DNA from: Dysgonomonas sp. UBA7710
Lineage (GTDB): Bacteria > Bacteroidota > Bacteroidia > Bacteroidales > Dysgonomonadaceae
Reading direction: 5' to 3'
Assembly: GCF_002482385.1 (NCBI RefSeq)
Contig: NZ_DLFW01000048.1
Span: 39,417 to 103,416 of the forward strand
DNA length: 64,000 bases
Shown here: piece after piece, positions 32,793 through 41,353 of the stretch
How the letters are laid out: the number at the start of each line of letters is the position of its first letter
How positions within the stretch are numbered: the first letter of the stretch is position 1
Notes under the pieces: generated by a model
Databases searched by the model: none
What the model saw: the letters and a program-made list of their open reading frames with translations, nothing else
Told to the model about the DNA's origin: nothing
Translations under genes and position numbers: made by a program

Positions 32793-33830
32793 ATGCAACA
32801 ATTCAACATCGAAAAACCAAACGACGAAGTCCGTTCTTATTTACAGGAAAAAATTGATAACCTTACCAAACCGAAAGGTTCATTAGGCGTATTGGAAGAC
32901 CTTGCCATGCAAATCGGCTGGGTGCAACAATCCCTCAGTCCTAAACTGACGAATCCCTGCCATATCGTATTTGCAGGCGATCACGGTATCGCAGCCGAAG
33001 GTGTAAGCCCTTCTCCGCAGGAGGTAACATATCAAATGATATTAAACTTTTGGGCAGGTGGCGCAGGAATTAATTTCTTGGCCCGTCAGCATGGGTTTAA
33101 CCTTAAAGTGGTGGATTCGGGTGTTAATTTCGATTTCAAAGATGGCGATCCTATCATAGATAAGAAAATCCGTAAGAGCACACGCAATTATCTGCACGAG
33201 GCAGCTATGACGCATGAAGAAATGGAGTTGGCCGTACAACGCGGGGCAGAATGTGCACAGACATGTTACGACGAGGGGTGCAATGTCATTGGTTTTGGAG
33301 AGATGGGTATAACGAATACTTCGTCTTCTTCCCTCTGGATGACCTATCTTACAGGTATCCCGTTAGATCAGTGCATTGGCGCCGGATGCGACCATACAGG
33401 TAAAATCATCAGCCACAAATACAATGTGCTGAAACAATCTATGGAAAATTACAAAGGCGATGCCTCTGTCGAGGATATTATGCGCTATTTTGGAGGTTAT
33501 GAGATGGTGATGACTGTGGGCGCTATGCTCAAAGCTGCCGAACTGAAAATGATGATTCTGGTCGATGGTTTCATTATGACGAATTGCATGCTTGTAGCAT
33601 CTAAGTCAAACGAAAATGTATTGCATTATGCTATTTTCGGGCATCAGGGTGATGAAGCAGGTCACAAACTGGTATTGGATTATCTGAAGGCAAAACCTAT
33701 ACTGAATCTTGGTCTCAGGTTGGGAGAGGGCACAGGTGCGTTATGTGCCTATCCTATTGTCGCTTCTGCCCTGCATATGATAAACGAGATGCATTCGTTT
33801 AAGGAGATAAAAGTGACAAAGTATTTTTAA
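32793..33830 (+). CDS. cobT: nicotinate-nucleotide--dimethylbenzimidazole phosphoribosyltransferase
   Basis: CobT activates the lower base of cobalamin by forming alpha-ribazole phosphate. The 345-residue product shows VFAGDHGIAAEGVSPSPQEV (partly quoted), GFGEMGITNTSSSS, and LGLRLGEGTGALCAYP with the catalytic Glu. It starts the cobT-cobS-cobC cluster. The usual partner cobU/cobP is not next to it and would have to be elsewhere in the genome. Confidence 0.96.
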   Translation: MQQFNIEKPNDEVRSYLQEKIDNLTKPKGSLGVLEDLAMQIGWVQQSLSPKLTNPCHIVFAGDHGIAAEGVSPSPQEVTYQMILNFWAGGAGINFLARQHGFNLKVVDSGVNFDFKDGDPIIDKKIRKSTRNYLHEAAMTHEEMELAVQRGAECAQTCYDEGCNVIGFGEMGITNTSSSSLWMTYLTGIPLDQCIGAGCDHTGKIISHKYNVLKQSMENYKGDASVEDIMRYFGGYEMVMTVGAMLKAAELKMMILVDGFIMTNCMLVASKSNENVLHYAIFGHQGDEAGHKLVLDYLKAKPILNLGLRLGEGTGALCAYPIVASALHMINEMHSFKEIKVTKYF

Positions 33831-33833
33831 ATA

Positions 33834-33951
33834 GTTACAAGTTACTTCGCCCTGTAGGCAGTTACGAGTTACAAGTTTGCTAACACATCAAAAACAGATT
33901 GGCTAATTATTGACTCGTAACATGTAACATGTAACTCGTAACTGTTTTATA
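33834..33951. repeat. inverted-repeat element between cobT and cobS
   Basis: CAGTTACGAGTTAC (33859-33872) and GTAACTCGTAACTG (33931-33944) are perfect 14-base inverted copies, 58 bases apart. The right arm ends 7 bases before the cobS ATG, so a folded RNA would hide the cobS ribosome site. The block GTTACTTCGCCCTGTAGGCAGTTAC at 33841-33865 recurs, with one base fewer, at 46017-46040. Confidence 0.6.
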
Positions 33952-34713
33952 ATGAAAAATATAGCTGCCGCCCTCGTTTTTTTTACCCGTTTACCGTTTT
34001 GGCGGTTAAAGGCCTTTAATGTACCTGCCCCGTATTATAAGCAGGTAATCAATTACTGGCCCGTTGCCGGATGGCTCACGGCAGCGGTGATGGCAGGGGT
34101 GCTTTGGAGTGCTGCGCAAATTTTGCCTTATTCCATTGCTGTTATTCTGGCAATACTAAGCCGTTTACTAGTTACGGGAGCATTGCACGAAGATGGTCTG
34201 GCCGATTTCTTCGATGGATTTGGGGGAGGGAATACACGCGAGCGGACGCTGGAGATAATGAAGGATTCGCACATTGGTACATATGGGGTTGTCAGCCTGA
34301 TATTTTATTTTTCATTATTTTATTTGCTTCTGAGCAATCTTAGTCTCGAAATGGCTTGCCTTGTGATATTATCGGCAGATCCGTTATGTAAATTCATAGC
34401 ATCACTCATAACTCTGTTCCTGCCATATGCCCGAAATGAGGAAACCAGTAAATCGAAGGTGGTTTATAATAAAATGTCAGTCAGAACAGGTGTTATATCT
34501 ATCATATTAGGACTATTCCCTTTTATTTTATTATTAAAAATTGACTTTTTGCCGGCTATAATATTTCCTATCTTTGTTTTCGCAGGATTAATTCTTCTGA
34601 TGAAAAAGAAAATCGGGGGCTATACAGGTGATTGTTGCGGAGCTACATTCCTGATGTGTGAATTGTCTTTTTATCTGGGAATAGTGATAATATTGAATTG
34701 TTTAGCTGTTTAA
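33952..34713 (+). CDS. cobS: cobalamin synthase (adenosylcobinamide-GDP ribazoletransferase)
   Basis: A 253-residue membrane enzyme that joins adenosylcobinamide-GDP with alpha-ribazole. The N-terminal FFTRLPFWRL is typical of the family, as are GALHEDGLADFFDGFGGG (the metal-binding Asp-rich block), REXXLEIMKDSHIGTYGV and GGYTGDCCGA. About six helices fill the rest. It is the second gene of the cluster. Confidence 0.95.
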   Translation: MKNIAAALVFFTRLPFWRLKAFNVPAPYYKQVINYWPVAGWLTAAVMAGVLWSAAQILPYSIAVILAILSRLLVTGALHEDGLADFFDGFGGGNTRERTLEIMKDSHIGTYGVVSLIFYFSLFYLLLSNLSLEMACLVILSADPLCKFIASLITLFLPYARNEETSKSKVVYNKMSVRTGVISIILGLFPFILLLKIDFLPAIIFPIFVFAGLILLMKKKIGGYTGDCCGATFLMCELSFYLGIVIILNCLAV

Positions 34714-34753
34714 TAGGTTAATATTCAAATTGGCTAATTTACTAATTGATTTC

Positions 34754-35272
34754 ATGAAAATATATATTGTACGACATACAGCAGTTGGCGTAAACGGTGT
34801 TTGCTACGGACAAACTGATGTGCCATTAAAAGAAACCTTTGAAAGTGAAGCTGAAATAGTAAAGCAAAACCTGAAAGATATAACTTTCGATGCTGTATTT
34901 TCCAGTCCGTTGAGCCGGGCAAAAAAACTTGCCGAGTATTGCGGATATGAAAATATACGCCTCAAGGACAGGTTGAAAGAACTGAATTTCGGCGAATGGG
35001 AAATGCAGGAGTGGGACAAGATAGATATGACGGAATGGGAAAAAGACTGGATAAATACCCCTGCGCCCAACGGAGAATCCTTTGCACAAATGTATAAGCG
35101 TATAGCATCTTTCCTCGACGAACTTAAAGGGCAGGATCACTCTACTGTGGCAGTCTTTGCTCATGGCGGGGTAATAAACTGTTTTAAAGTATATTTCGGT
35201 AAAACGGATTTGGCCGGGGCATTCGATGATTTGTCGGAGTACGGGCAGATATCAGAATTCGAATTTATTTGA
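34754..35272 (+). CDS. cobC: alpha-ribazole phosphatase
   Basis: A histidine-phosphatase-family enzyme that removes phosphate at the end of lower-ligand assembly. I choose the ATG at 34754 because the frame upstream to 34730 only offers a TTG and the family starts with 'MKIYIVRHT'. The 172-residue product has the catalytic VRHT, FSSPLSRAKKLAE, ELNFGEWE and HGGVI motifs. Function is supported strongly by cobT-cobS upstream. Confidence 0.9.
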   Translation: MKIYIVRHTAVGVNGVCYGQTDVPLKETFESEAEIVKQNLKDITFDAVFSSPLSRAKKLAEYCGYENIRLKDRLKELNFGEWEMQEWDKIDMTEWEKDWINTPAPNGESFAQMYKRIASFLDELKGQDHSTVAVFAHGGVINCFKVYFGKTDLAGAFDDLSEYGQISEFEFI

Positions 35273-35297
35273 ATGAAATAAAATATTATCCGGATGT

Positions 35298-35334
35298 AGT
35301 TTCATAGTGTATATACCATGAAACTTATTTTATT
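35298..35334 (+). terminator. terminator of the cob cluster
   Basis: AGTTTCAT (35298-35305) pairs with ATGAAACT (35318-35325), followed by TATTTTATT. It sits 26 bases after the cobC stop. Confidence 0.65.
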
Positions 35335-35415
35335 TAAATACACCCTTTTTCATTTGCATATAATAAAATTATTTATATCTTTATGATATCATTTTAATAT
35401 CAAATAATAAATAAT

Positions 35416-36315
35416 ATGGAAACACGGGAGAAGAAGTTTGAAGGAGCTAAAATCTCAGGATTTGCAGCTATTGTAATTGGATTGATTTTGGTTGGTGCAA
35501 GTATTTTTGCTATAACAACAGAAACGATCGCAGGGGTGGCAGGAGGAATAGTCGGTTGTGTATTGCTGATTCCTGCAATATTCTACGGGCTTATTATGAT
35601 AGAACCGAACGAAACCCGTGTAATGATATTCTTTGGAAAATATAGAGGAACATTTACCGAAAATGGTTTTTTCTGGGTAAATCCTTTCTATTCTACACGC
35701 CGGATTCCTATTCGTGCACGAAATCTCGATATAGAGCCTGTAAAGGTAAATGACAAAGTGGGTAATCCTATAATGATTGGCGCAGTGTTGGTTTGGAAAG
35801 TAAAAGATACATATAAAGCATCTTTCGACATCGATGCAGCCGGAAGCAGTGTAATGACTGCAGCCGCCAACTTTGTGAAAATACAGAGTGATGCCGCTTT
35901 GCGTCAGGTAGCCGGTATGTATGCATATGATAATAACAATCATGAAGCGGATGCGATAACTCTTCGTTCCGACGGTGATGAGGTGAGCCAGAAGCTGGAA
36001 GATGAACTGAATAGCCGCTTGGCAATTGCTGGTATCGAAGTCATAGAAGCTCGCATCAATTACCTCGCATATGCAGCTGAAATAGCGAGCGTGATGCTCC
36101 GCCGTCAGCAGGCAGATGCGATTATCGCTGCCCGTGAGAAGATAGTGGAAGGCGCGGTAAGTATGGTGCAGTTGGCCTTGGATAAACTGCAAAAAGACCA
36201 GATAGTGGAACTTGACGAGGAGCGTAAAGCTGCCATGGTGAGTAATTTACTTGTGGTACTTTGTGCTGATGAGGCGGCTCAACCGATAGTGAATGCGGGA
36301 ACACTGCATCATTAA
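35416..36315 (+). CDS. SPFH-domain (band 7) membrane protein
   Basis: A 299-residue stomatin/prohibitin-like protein. Two N-terminal helices (residues about 15-35 and 42-62) precede the SPFH domain (about 65-230: NETRVMIFFGKYRGTF, RRIPIRARNLDIEPV, VWKVKDTYKASFDID), then a coiled-coil tail with AEIASVMLRRQQADAIIAAR. Such proteins form membrane microdomain scaffolds. It is followed by a small ribbon-helix-helix protein gene, an arrangement that recurs in Bacteroidetes in my experience of these genomes; its meaning is unknown. Confidence 0.85.
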   Translation: METREKKFEGAKISGFAAIVIGLILVGASIFAITTETIAGVAGGIVGCVLLIPAIFYGLIMIEPNETRVMIFFGKYRGTFTENGFFWVNPFYSTRRIPIRARNLDIEPVKVNDKVGNPIMIGAVLVWKVKDTYKASFDIDAAGSSVMTAAANFVKIQSDAALRQVAGMYAYDNNNHEADAITLRSDGDEVSQKLEDELNSRLAIAGIEVIEARINYLAYAAEIASVMLRRQQADAIIAAREKIVEGAVSMVQLALDKLQKDQIVELDEERKAAMVSNLLVVLCADEAAQPIVNAGTLHH

Positions 36316-36331
36316 TTCTATTTCAGGTTTC

Positions 36332-36370
36332 AAGATTTCAAAATGGTATTTCTTTCAATATTGAAATCTT
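36332..36370. repeat. inverted repeat between SPFH and RHH genes
   Basis: AAGATTTCAA (36332-36341) and TTGAAATCTT (36361-36370) are perfect inverted copies with a 19-base loop. No T-run follows. It may lower expression of the small downstream gene. Confidence 0.4.
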
Positions 36371-36393
36371 TAAATCTTTAAATTAATATTATT

Positions 36394-36591
36394 GTGGCTA
36401 AAAAAGAAAAAGAATCTACTGTAAAAAGCTTCGTCCTGCGTATCGATTCCGAAATGATGGATGCAATTGAAAAATGGGCTGCCGACGAGTTTCGCAGTAC
36501 CAACGGGCAGATACAGTATATTCTCGATCAGGCACTTCGTAAAGCAGGACGGACAAAAAAGGAGAAGGAACCCAAAACGGATAATGGATAA
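36394..36591 (+). CDS. small Arc-type ribbon-helix-helix protein, GTG start
   Basis: A 65-residue basic protein starting at GTG 36394. Residues 10-52 fit an Arc/MetJ ribbon-helix-helix: a strand KSFVLRID, helix MMDAIEKWAADEF, and NGQIQYILDQALRKAG. It most likely binds DNA as a dimer. There is no toxin gene beside it; the upstream SPFH gene is its only close partner (78 bases), and a strong terminator follows. Confidence 0.75.
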   Translation: MAKKEKESTVKSFVLRIDSEMMDAIEKWAADEFRSTNGQIQYILDQALRKAGRTKKEKEPKTDNG

Positions 36592-36597
36592 TTAGTA

Positions 36598-36633
36598 ACA
36601 AAGAGAACCGGTTTAGAAATCGGTTCTCTTTGT
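36598..36633. terminator. strong hairpin after the RHH gene
   Basis: ACAAAGAGAACCG (36598-36610) and CGGTTCTCTTTGT (36621-36633) pair perfectly around a 10-base loop. It starts 7 bases after the stop codon of the small gene. Confidence 0.8.
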
Positions 36634-36724
36634 GATGAAAAGGATTTTTCTATAAATTATCTTAACATCATTTCTTTTGTTCAAGATAGCGATATGGGGA
36701 TAGGGAAAAATCTCATTTTTTTAA

Positions 36725-36732
36725 TACTTTTG
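36725..36732 (+). promoter_or_regulatory. -7 promoter element upstream of tamB
   Basis: TACTTTTG, matching TAnnTTTG, about 110 bases before the tamB coding start, so the mRNA leader would be about 105 bases. Confidence 0.5.
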
Positions 36733-36844
36733 CACTATTAAGCAGAAGATAGTATTTAATGATATATCTTCGAGCGGTAACTTACATTAGTTATTATACT
36801 TACCAAAGTAAAAAAATAGGTCCGCGACCTTAAAGGAAAGAGTT

Positions 36845-39800
36845 ATAAAACGGTTTAAAAAAATATTTCTCACTATTTTCGGGATAATTTTCGGTCTGGT
36901 TATCCTGTTGTTTGGCTTATTGAACACATCCGCTGTTCAGGAATATGCCAAAGACCTTATTGTGAAGGAACTGAAGGCTAAATTAGGTACAGAACTGGGG
37001 ATCGGCAGTCTTCATTTTGAACCGTTCAATACCATTGCTATCGATAGCCTGTATCTTTATGACCAATCCAATGAGAAAGTTTTGATGGCTGATAAGGTTT
37101 CGGCAGGCGTTGATATCCTTGCCCTTATAAACGGTAAGATAGTAATCACTTCTGCATGGCTTACCGATTTTGAAGTCCACTTATCGAAAGACAGTACAAG
37201 TGCTCCTCTGAATATACAATATGTAATTGATGCATTCAAATCGAAAGATGATAAACCGAAAGCCAAGCTGGATATTAAGCTGAATGCAATCAACCTGTCC
37301 AATGGCCACTTTTCATATGATGTAAAAGACCGTCCTTTAAAGGTTGGCCAGTTTGATGCAAATCATATACAAGTATCCGGTATGGATGCTAAGTTTACTG
37401 TAAAGTCTATAAAGGAAGACTCTCTTAATATTCAGGTGAAAAAAATCAGTCTGAAGGAAAAAAGCGGACTGGAGATATCGAATCTTGTATTCAGAGTAAT
37501 CAGTCAGGGGAAAAAGATGTCGGTCAGGGGATTTGAGCTGAACCTGCCATCTTCCTATATGTCGTTAGAAAAATGCGAAATAGACCTCACGCCGACAAGT
37601 GATACGGCTAAAATACTTGATTACGCAGTTCTTGATTGTCGCGTAGCCCCTTCATATATAGCTCCGAAAGATATAGCGGCATTTGTTCCCGTATTGCAGA
37701 ATTTCAATGACTTAGTTAATATACGTGCCCATGTTTCGGGTTCGCTGGATAATCTGACCCTTTCTGAATTGTTCGTAAATTATGGGGAAAAGATGCATTT
37801 GACTGCTAATGCAGAGGTCAAAGATATCCGGGATTCCGAAAAAACATATCTTTTGGGCAGTGTCGACGATTTGACTATTGGGATTAATGAGGTGGAAAGT
37901 ATACTCAATAATTTTTCCAAAAATAAGACTCAATTGCCACCGCAATTAAAAAAGTTAGGTAGATTGTCTTTTATCGGCGATATTTCGGGTTATTTAAAAC
38001 AACTTACGGCTTTTGGCAGTCTGGATACAGACCTGGGTATTATTAAAACAGATGTGCTCTTCGGGCTGAATCCAAGAAAAGGAATAAGTTCCTTTGTACA
38101 TGGGAAAGTTTATACTTCAGACTTCGAACTGGGAAAGCTTTTGGATAACAAAGACTTGAACAAGATATCATTCAATCTTGCTGTTGATTTGGAGAAACCC
38201 ATATATGGTAAAATCAGGGGGACAGCAGACGGAGATATTCATAATTTCGATCTCAAAGGATATACGTATAAAGATATTTCGCTGGATGCAACTTACGACG
38301 GCCTGCGGGTAGACGGGCAACTGAATGTGAATGACGAGAATGGTATATTGAATGTTAACGGACTGTTTGATTTGACTGATAAAGAGAATCCGGAGTTGAA
38401 TTTCAGGGCCAGAATAAAGAACGTTCAACTGGCTAATTTGCATTTGGCCGAAAAGATGCAGCACTCTTATCTCTCTCTTTCCATAGATGCAGATTTTATC
38501 GGTAGCCATATCGATAATGCAGAGGGATATGTAAGGATAGATTCTATAGATTTTATCCGGGATGATAAGTTATTTCAAATGGATAGTCTTGTGGCAAGGG
38601 TTGCCGGCTTCCCGGACAATCGCAGGCTGAGTATAAGGTCTAACTTGCTAAAAGGAGATATCAACGGGATATATTCCATGTCGTCGATGATATATAGCGT
38701 GAAGCAGACATTGAGCATGTATTTGCCGGCTCTTATAAAGCCTGACAATAAGAAAAGACCGGAAGAGAAACCTAATATGCTTAATTTCGAATTGCAGATA
38801 AACAATAGCGAATCACTAAGCAGTATACTCGATCTGCCTGTTACAGTATTGAGTACTTCTAAAATAATCGGGTCTTATAATAATATAAATGACAGGTTTA
38901 ATCTCGAAATATTTGCTCCGTCGGTAAAAGCAGCCGGAATGAGCATACAATCGGGATATGTTGCAATACGCAATCCGCACGATACGATAGATGCTAAAAT
39001 AAACGCATTGGTTGCAGGCAAGAAAAATACAATCAATGATGTTGCTATTAATTCTAAGATTAAAGATAATCTAATCAATACAAATATATCACTGATAAAT
39101 ACAGGTGCGCAGAAAGCCCGCGGAAACTTTTCAATAAGTACACTCCTTACTAAAAATGAAACAGAGCCTTTCAGAGTGGATATAAACACATTACCTGGCG
39201 AACTATTGCTGAATAATGCCGATTGGAAAATGGACCAGTCACATATAGCCATACAGGATGGTCTGGTGTCCGTCGATAATTTCCGTATATATAACGAAGA
39301 TGGTAGTCAGGAGGTAAAAGTAAACGGGAAATATACCCAAAAGGATTCAAATGATATATTAAAGGCTGAACTCAAAAATATTAATCTCGAATATGTTTTC
39401 CAGACTTTAGCTATAGATGCCCTTCAGTTTGGTGGGGCAGCCACAGGTAGCCTGTTCGTATCGAGTATAGAGAAGAAGCCATATGCAAATACACGCCTCG
39501 AAGTGACCGACTTTAAATTTAACGGGACGGAATTAGGTAAATTGAATATATTCAGTGAACTGGATGATGAGACTAATCAGGTTGTCCTCGACGGGCTGAT
39601 CGTTAGCAAGGAAAATAAGCAGACGAAAGTAGATGGAATCTTAGACCCTATAAAACAGAGATTATCATTAAATTTCGATGCCGATAGTATCAACATAGGC
39701 TTTCTGAATAAATATGCCGAAACTATCTTTGACAATATCACAGGACGGGGTACGGGAAAAGTACATCTATATGGAGACTTTTCGAATGTAACAGTAGAAG

Positions 39801-41353
39801 GGAAGGCGTTTATCAAAGACGGAAGCTTGGGAATTCGTTTCCTGAATACACGCTATTCGTTTTCCGATACGGTTTATCTGAAGAAAGACCTTATCTACTT
39901 TAATGATTTGATACTGACCGATCAGTTTAATAACAGTGCGCATGCAAGCGGTAAGGTTGCGCATGATTTCTTTAGTAAATTTATGTATCTGGTCGAATTG
40001 AAAGCTGATAATTTTCTTGTTTACAACGCTTCACATTCTGTAAATCCCCTGTTTTACGGAAAAGTATTCGGCAGTGGAAATGGGACTATCGGCGGTGACG
40101 AAAGTGCCGTGGATGTGAATATCAGGATGCGTACGGAAGCCAATACACTTGTACGTATGAATTTTATGGAAGATGTCGTCAATGAATATTCTTTTATAAC
40201 ATATAAGAATAAACAGGAAGGAGATACGGTAAAAGAGGTAAAAACATCGATACTGGCTCCCCGCAATGATGCGGGAATGGATATCAATATGAACTTTTAT
40301 GTGGATGTAACTCCCGACGCTACATTAGAGTTGCTGATGGACCCTGTGGGTGGTGATATACTGAGGGGAACGGGTAGCGGAGCTATGCGCTTCGAATGGA
40401 ATCTGAAATCTTCGCCACGTCTCTATGGTACATATAATATCAACAGGGGAAGTTACAATTTTACTTTCCAGAGATTGATGGAGAGACGGTTCGATATACA
40501 GGATGGAAGTAATGTGCAATTCAGGGGTGATCCGTTTGATGCGACTCTGAATGTGGATGCTATATACAAAGTGAATGCGAGTCTTAACGATTTGGACGAT
40601 GATCTGGCCAAAAAGGTAGGGCAAACTACTATCCCGGTTAATTGTATACTCAACCTGACCGGTCCGCTCAAGCATCCCAACGTAGATTTGGATATAGCAT
40701 TGCCATCGACAGATGCAGAGGTAGAGCGGCAGGTGAAAAATCTTTTGAATACTCAGGACGAAATAAACAAACAGGTTGCATACCTGCTGATATTATCTAA
40801 GTTCAAAGCTCCTAATTATGCGACGCCGGGTGCGCAGACATCTGATTTCGCAGCTGTGGCCTCCGCTACTTTATCTAATCAGCTGACAAAAATTGTCAGC
40901 CGGATAGATGACAGGTGGCAACTGGGTACTAATATCCGCTATAGTGATGCCGAATTAACGAATACGGAGGCTGAATTGTTATTGTCGAGCCAGCTATTGA
41001 ATAACAGGCTTCTGATAAATGGGAACTTTGGTTATCGTAATTATCGTAACAATATAACCATGGATAATGAAGCCATGATAACCGATATAGATATAGAATA
41101 TCTGCTCAATAACGCGGGTACATGGCGTATAAAGGCATATAATCACTATAATGAGAAGTTCTATTATCTGGAACATGCTACACAGACACAGGGTGTCGGT
41201 ATCATTTATAAGAAAGATTTTGACGGGTTGCGCGACTTATTCAACTATCCGTGGATAAGACACAAGAAAGATACGGTGCCTCCTCCGATTGTACCTGATT
41301 CCATACAAAAGGGCAGTACACTGAGCCCTTTCATCAGAATGAAGAAAAAATGA
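36845..41353 (+). CDS. tamB: TamB-like translocation/assembly protein, apparent AUA start
   Basis: A giant AsmA/TamB (DUF490) protein of about 1502 residues that bridges the inner and outer membranes, thought to move lipids or help outer-membrane assembly. The only standard start in frame is a TTG at 36908, which would cut off most of the N-terminal anchor. The frame is open from 36812 and reads ATA-AAA-CGG-TTT (36845 on), giving (M)KRFKKIFLTIFGIIFGLVILLFG, a proper anchor, with AAAGGAAAG at 36832-36840 as ribosome site. The start is thus ATA, or an ATG changed by mutation or error. The middle has repeated beta-taco segments. The C-terminal TamB domain shows GTYNINRGSYNFTFQRLMER (in part) and LTGPLKHPNVDLDIALP. 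Confidence 0.88.
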   Translation: MKRFKKIFLTIFGIIFGLVILLFGLLNTSAVQEYAKDLIVKELKAKLGTELGIGSLHFEPFNTIAIDSLYLYDQSNEKVLMADKVSAGVDILALINGKIVITSAWLTDFEVHLSKDSTSAPLNIQYVIDAFKSKDDKPKAKLDIKLNAINLSNGHFSYDVKDRPLKVGQFDANHIQVSGMDAKFTVKSIKEDSLNIQVKKISLKEKSGLEISNLVFRVISQGKKMSVRGFELNLPSSYMSLEKCEIDLTPTSDTAKILDYAVLDCRVAPSYIAPKDIAAFVPVLQNFNDLVNIRAHVSGSLDNLTLSELFVNYGEKMHLTANAEVKDIRDSEKTYLLGSVDDLTIGINEVESILNNFSKNKTQLPPQLKKLGRLSFIGDISGYLKQLTAFGSLDTDLGIIKTDVLFGLNPRKGISSFVHGKVYTSDFELGKLLDNKDLNKISFNLAVDLEKPIYGKIRGTADGDIHNFDLKGYTYKDISLDATYDGLRVDGQLNVNDENGILNVNGLFDLTDKENPELNFRARIKNVQLANLHLAEKMQHSYLSLSIDADFIGSHIDNAEGYVRIDSIDFIRDDKLFQMDSLVARVAGFPDNRRLSIRSNLLKGDINGIYSMSSMIYSVKQTLSMYLPALIKPDNKKRPEEKPNMLNFELQINNSESLSSILDLPVTVLSTSKIIGSYNNINDRFNLEIFAPSVKAAGMSIQSGYVAIRNPHDTIDAKINALVAGKKNTINDVAINSKIKDNLINTNISLINTGAQKARGNFSISTLLTKNETEPFRVDINTLPGELLLNNADWKMDQSHIAIQDGLVSVDNFRIYNEDGSQEVKVNGKYTQKDSNDILKAELKNINLEYVFQTLAIDALQFGGAATGSLFVSSIEKKPYANTRLEVTDFKFNGTELGKLNIFSELDDETNQVVLDGLIVSKENKQTKVDGILDPIKQRLSLNFDADSINIGFLNKYAETIFDNITGRGTGKVHLYGDFSNVTVEGKAFIKDGSLGIRFLNTRYSFSDTVYLKKDLIYFNDLILTDQFNNSAHASGKVAHDFFSKFMYLVELKADNFLVYNASHSVNPLFYGKVFGSGNGTIGGDESAVDVNIRMRTEANTLVRMNFMEDVVNEYSFITYKNKQEGDTVKEVKTSILAPRNDAGMDINMNFYVDVTPDATLELLMDPVGGDILRGTGSGAMRFEWNLKSSPRLYGTYNINRGSYNFTFQRLMERRFDIQDGSNVQFRGDPFDATLNVDAIYKVNASLNDLDDDLAKKVGQTTIPVNCILNLTGPLKHPNVDLDIALPSTDAEVERQVKNLLNTQDEINKQVAYLLILSKFKAPNYATPGAQTSDFAAVASATLSNQLTKIVSRIDDRWQLGTNIRYSDAELTNTEAELLLSSQLLNNRLLINGNFGYRNYRNNITMDNEAMITDIDIEYLLNNAGTWRIKAYNHYNEKFYYLEHATQTQGVGIIYKKDFDGLRDLFNYPWIRHKKDTVPPPIVPDSIQKGSTLSPFIRMKKK

